A stretch of 64,000 bases of DNA from Leptasterias polaris (taxonomy: Eukaryota; Echinodermata; Asteroidea; Forcipulatida; Asteriidae): the NCBI GenBank assembly GCA_037783415.1, contig JAZGTN010000170.1:186001-250000 (forward strand), written 5' to 3'. The notes beneath the pieces are model-generated. The model ran no database searches. It saw only the letters and a program-made list of their open reading frames with translations, and was not told the DNA's origin. A program made the position numbers and the translations under genes. Shown piece by piece: positions 51,901 to 57,900 of this stretch. The stretch's first letter is position 1; each line of letters opens with the position of its first letter.

Positions 51901-54900
51901 AGTTCTGAAAACCCAAACACATACATGTATGGAGTACCATGCTTGTGTACCAAAAAGTAATTTGGAGTTCAAAGTCACACCTAGAAAAGTAAGTTCTTAA
52001 AACAAACTGGTTGTTTATTGACCAATTTCTTAGATTTGTGTATTTATAAAAGGAAATTCACAAAGCAAGTAAGCTTGCCTTACTTTCTGTTTTCCTCTAA
52101 AATCAAATCAGCAGGGTGATGTACAATTGGTTTCTGAACGGGTGCATGCTGTCATGTAGTTAGAAAGCAGGCTTCAAGCTTGGGTGCTCAAGCAAGTTGG
52201 GCACGTGAGGATTAACAAAAGTACCTGAAGCTTCCTTGGGTATTCACGCATGTCCCCGAGTTCTGACAATCATCTTCTGTGCCGGCAATGGTGCTGCATT
52301 CATTGACGTCATCAGCACATGTATTGCCCTGTGAACAAATAATAAAAAAATTCAATGAACTTCTAACAACAACAACAACTACCAATCCCAACAAATACAT
52401 TCCAAGGGGCTCCACTTTATGGAACCATAACATAATATCACCAAGTACAGGGACGATGAAAAGAAACAGCACAATTTTCAAAGACTGCCTTCATTCAAAA
52501 CATCTAATCGATAAAGAAAAACACAACCCAGATTCAAAGGGTGTGTACAACATTGGTAATTGCCAAAGACCTGTATCAACACATATACATGAAATAACAA
52601 ACCTGTGAAAGTTTAAGCTCAATCGGTCCTTCGGAGTCATGAGAAAAAAATGAAAAACCCCATTATATGTTTTTACCTTTTTTTCAAACATCCGATTTTA
52701 TCCTACAGGATAAAGACTATTGTTTTACTCATTTCCTAAAAACTATGGCATTTCAAGCAAAACTATTTCAATGGAAGTTTTCCACCATGACCATCTTTAT
52801 ACCATGTAAGTTATGTGCAAATCTGTGAACATTTATATTTTCAATATTACCAATGTTGTACACACCCTTTAACTTTCTGCTTTTATTCTCTCAGGACCTT
52901 TTGACTGTTCCCAGGAACAAGCACGAGACTTCTTTTCATCTGCGTACCTCTGTGTACCAGATACACCTGACCTACATGTACCTTAAACTTTGAGTGACTT
53001 GTACGAGTTTGAATGTATCTATTATGCTTTTGAGAGCCCATAATCCTGCAAGTAATCCGAACCCAAACTAGAGCAAACCTTTAGGGGGACACCAGGGGGT
53101 GAACCATTTTTCCAAGTTGGCACTACTGGCCAATTAAAACTGTAGTTTCCGTTCTCATTTCTCTTAAATAAGCTCCTTCTTAGCGCTCTTGTTATTCCAT
53201 TTACTATTTTTTATAAGATACTCTTACGTGAGTGTAACAACAAATACATTGTCTGTATGTAAATGGAAAAATAGTTTCAAAAACATTGAAATTATCACAT
53301 TAAAGTTTATGAAATATATCATTTTACTATGATGGGGTTTTACTATGATGGGGGAGGGGGGCACGAACATCAATTGAGGGGCATGTGTGCTCACCTCCCC
53401 CTACACACATTTTTCCTATCTATCCTCAGGTAATACTTAATAAGCAGGACATTTCTTTTCAGAACTAAAAAGTCCTCCCGAATTCTGAACTGTACTCACA
53501 GCAACACTAGTAGAATAAGAGCAAGACAAGTTCTTACAAGAACAATCTACACAGCAAAGAAAATACTATCTTTTGCTGTTACCACAAACCAAATATATAT
53601 TGATACCTCACAATGGAATGCCTCAAAACATATAAAAAGCTGCGAGATGAACATCTTTCTGCATTTTAGAGGTTGATATAAATCAGTAGCATTTGAAACT
53701 TTGCATTGTGGGAGTACAATCAGGCAAGATTTGCAGAAGAACCGCCGGTGGTTAACAACTCAATGTTTCCATCATTGTGCTCTGATCGTCTTCAGGAGAA
53801 CGCGTTGATCATGCTTCAGGCATTCTCACTAAGGCAATCAGAGACCTTAACAACTGGTTCCTCTCAGAACCACCGGTTCCACTTAGAACCATCACAGCTC
53901 AGAGAGAGAAGTTAATAGACTGTGCAAGTCTCGCGCGTATTCCAACTTCCGGGACTGTCCTTTTTTCTGTGCTTTTCATATTTTAAGTATCCAGGGCCCC
54001 CAGAGAGAACAGTTCTTTGAAAACTGGTGGGCTACCCTGCCCAGGGCTCGATTTCATAAACAGCTAGGATTGATCTTAACTGCAAACTACTCTTAATTTC
54101 TAAGCGAGGTGTTATGTCACAATACAAATCACTATGGTAATACTGACAACTCATCTTCAGATGAATCTTGGTGCTTTGTAAAATCGGCCCCTGGTTAAAT
54201 AACTCAAAATCAATAAATAAATAAATAAAGAAGCCCAGGCTCTGTGGTGTTTTGTTTGTGTGAAAACATGTGATGTTACATGTATGTGATCTATACATAC
54301 CGTCCATCCTGGTACACATCGACACTGGTAACCTTGGTATAAGTTGACGCACGTGCCTCCATGTTGGCATGGATTTGTCTGACACTCGTTCAGGTTCAGG
54401 TTCTGATTTCAGGGAGAATAAAAACAAAATTATTCATGAATGTTTACTTTCAACAAGATAATGTAAAGCAGCAACCAGGTCTACACTTCCAACAGGCCTA
54501 ACACTTCGAACAGGCCCACACTACAGACACAATTTGCAGACATGCCAACCTCTGGGATCACAAAACTGTATTCTGAAACCCCAAAACCTGTATTTTTCCT
54601 TAAAAACCTGTATTTTTGAAAAAAAATGCATAAAAGAGTTTAGGCCCCAAAAAGGGTGTTCTGTCATGTCTGTTTCGGTTTCCCATGCCACGACCCTAAA
54701 CTTTTTATTCGACTTAAAAAAAAAAAAAATTAAATCAAATGTCAGACTTTGACCAACCAAACATGTTTTTAACAAAATTGAACTAAAAACCAGAACACAT
54801 CCACTGATATCTCCGTGATTTTGGTCTCATGATTTTGTGATCCACGGTCGTCGCGCCGTGTTTCGTGAAGTACACAGCGCGCATGGTGTACAAGACAATG

Positions 54901-57900
54901 CGCAATCTGAAAATTGCGCAAACCTTTACTCGATAGGCAATGGGAGCTGCCGATTCTGCATGGCGCAAACTGCAGATTGCGCAAGAGTTTGTCCAATTCG
55001 TTGTGCAGATGAACGTGGACAAGAGAAGTCGCAAGCGGACGATTTGGGGCAACCTTTTAGCCGGAAATTTATATTTTTTGAAAGATATCTGACACAATCA
55101 TACCTCCATATTAACAAAAAAACATCTCCTGCGTATCGTACCTCCATCCATTCCATGTGACAGTGAGATGAGGGATGCTTACATAACAATAACATTATTA
55201 TTGATAAATTAATTATTTTCTCCCTTTTTTGGACGCTTTTATGAAGTCCCACTTCGCTGAATATTCTCCTTTATATGACTGCTTCCTTTTATTCGACGAG
55301 GTCGAAGCCATAATCAGATATTTATGATACAATTTCATGCAGGAGTGCTAAAAAAATTCTGCAAAACAGCGTGAACTGACAGTGACACTGACAGCTCTCG
55401 AAAGGCGAACAATCGTAACCTTTTGCATGCAGTGTTCCGATTGGTTAATACAGGTTTGTTTACATACCATGCACCAATAACTGACGCGCTTACGAATAAT
55501 TGGCGATAAACGAGCCTCCGCTGCCTCGTACCCACAGACAACCTCGCTAACATGTAGCGCCTGCGCCGTATCGATCATTCTGGGAAAGAAAATAATTGCG
55601 TGGCAAGATTGTACACCATTGGAAACGAGGTTGTACCACATGGCTTAATAGCGCTAGCACAGTATTTCTCGTTTTGGGGGAATGGAATTATTTTTGCGGT
55701 GGCGGTGGTCAAAACCGTATTTTTTTGGCAAAACCTGTACACCCGTATTTTTAACGAAAACCCGTACGAAATACGGGAAAAACGTACTAGTTGGCATGTC
55801 TGAATTTGCAAAAGAAATTATTTTGAAATTATCGATCACCTTCGAAGGCATGAGTCTAAATTAAAATACTTTGACGTCATCTGTGGGATGTTGCTTTGAA
55901 TGGCAGATTCCTGCTTCTATTTTGTGATGTGATTTCACTGCAAGAAAAACTATAGTAGTTGGTTCTGAGAAGAAGGTTTTTAATGCTTATCTTCAGGAAA
56001 AAAACCTAATGATTCTACTGTGTTGGATTTGTACAGCCTTTCGGGCGCATGTTTGCGATTGTGAATCGGTCATTGGAATAAGAGGCGGAGCTTCATGAAT
56101 CCAGTCAACAGAATCATCTCATAATCCTAATGAACAAATTGGTGCCATACAAAAGCAGCTGTAACGCAAATGTAATGTAAGTTAAATAACGGAAAGTGCA
56201 AGGTACATGTGTAGGACCTATAAGAGGAGTTCCAAGCATTTTTCCAAATCAAAATGCCCCCAAAATCACCATAGTTTTGACACACCCCTTGGCCACTTTA
56301 CTGGGAAGCTCACATTTGCTTGTTACGCTAAGCATTGTTATGCAAAACAATTTCTCAACCTTTGACCCAACTTCAGAGTGGAACCCTACCTAAATCCCCT
56401 GTGAGATATATAGTCTAGTATAAGAGAAGTTCCAAGCATTGTACCAACTCAAACTGCCCCCTAAACCACCCCAAATACAGAGAAGTGGCAGTGTTCTACT
56501 CCCTTGGGACTTGCACATTGACCTTTTACCCCCCTCACCCTTGTGACCCTCACCCTTGTGACCCTCACCCTTGTGACCCTCACCCCTGTAACCCCCTACT
56601 ACAGTAAACCTATGGAACAATGACCCCTATTTACTCAGATTTCGTACCCATTGCACTGCAGCCTAGTTACATACAAGCTGAACACATACCTAAACACAGG
56701 TTCTGCAGATTCATCGAAATTCTTGACACACCCCTTGGCCACTTCACTGGGGAGCTCACATTTGCTTGTTACCCAAACCATTGTTATGCAAAACAATAAC
56801 TCAATCTTTGACCTACCTTTTCGAAGTGGAACCCTACCTAAATCCCCTTTTAATGAAGCTATTCAAAGGAATCATAAGTAGAAATTCTTGATTCATATTC
56901 TCCAATAACATTATGACCAAAATGCCACTTTGCTGATGGCATGAACTTGTTTACTTGCTGATGGTTTGGTGCCTGGAACACCTTCACTCTGACAAAACAA
57001 CTTCCCACTTTTTTATTTTTTTGTCCTTTTACCCCAGCAGGCGGCACAATAAATTCAAAAAATGTGATTTAAATGTAATTCCACTCTTGTGAACCAGGAA
57101 ATACCAAACACAATAGTATTTATATAAAAATATAAAATTAAGTAAAAAAAAGAAAAAGAAAGGAAAAAAGGAGAAAATAACATCTTACATTTGTCAGTGT
57201 TTGTACTGTTTGCTCCAGGGAGGTCACCTGTAAATAAACAAAATGATACTTGGTGAGTTAAAAAACAAAACAAAAAACATTCTTTTCAAATTCTTATTCT
57301 TTTTTCTCAATTGTCCACTGCAAGAAGTGTCCTTTACCTTAAAGATGAAATTCCAGGTCTGCAAGCACAAGACGCTTGTCAAGAAAAACAAAAACCCAAC
57401 TTACTTTCCACTGTTGTGAATGGTGTCCCGTTTGTCTTTTGCTATAAAGCAGAACAAACTGCTAAGCAGCTAACGTAACATTTTTCTGCTGAACAGTATT
57501 GATGAATTAGGGTCCTTTGCCCATTTTCATAAAAGCTGTTCATCGCTAAGCAAATTTGTGCGCTTACTATAGCAGAAAAATCATGCGTAAGCAAAAGTGT
57601 GTCATAAACTATGGTGACGACTCGACAGCGCGTGCTAAGCATTCACAGTGGACTTGCATTGTTGTGTCACTCCTCCGCTTACAAAAAGTTTAGGCCTAAA
57701 AAAAGTATTGTTATGTTGGCGTAACCACAACAAAAGGCCTACCCTGGAGATATATTTTTTCAAGGGAAGAAATTAATATATTGAAGTCTATACAAATCAG
57801 TTATAAATACGTTTGAAACCATTTCAAAAATGTTCTCTTCAATTGTATGGCGATAGCCTCCATGGGACTTTGGAGTGTACAATGTTTTGCACAACATGCA

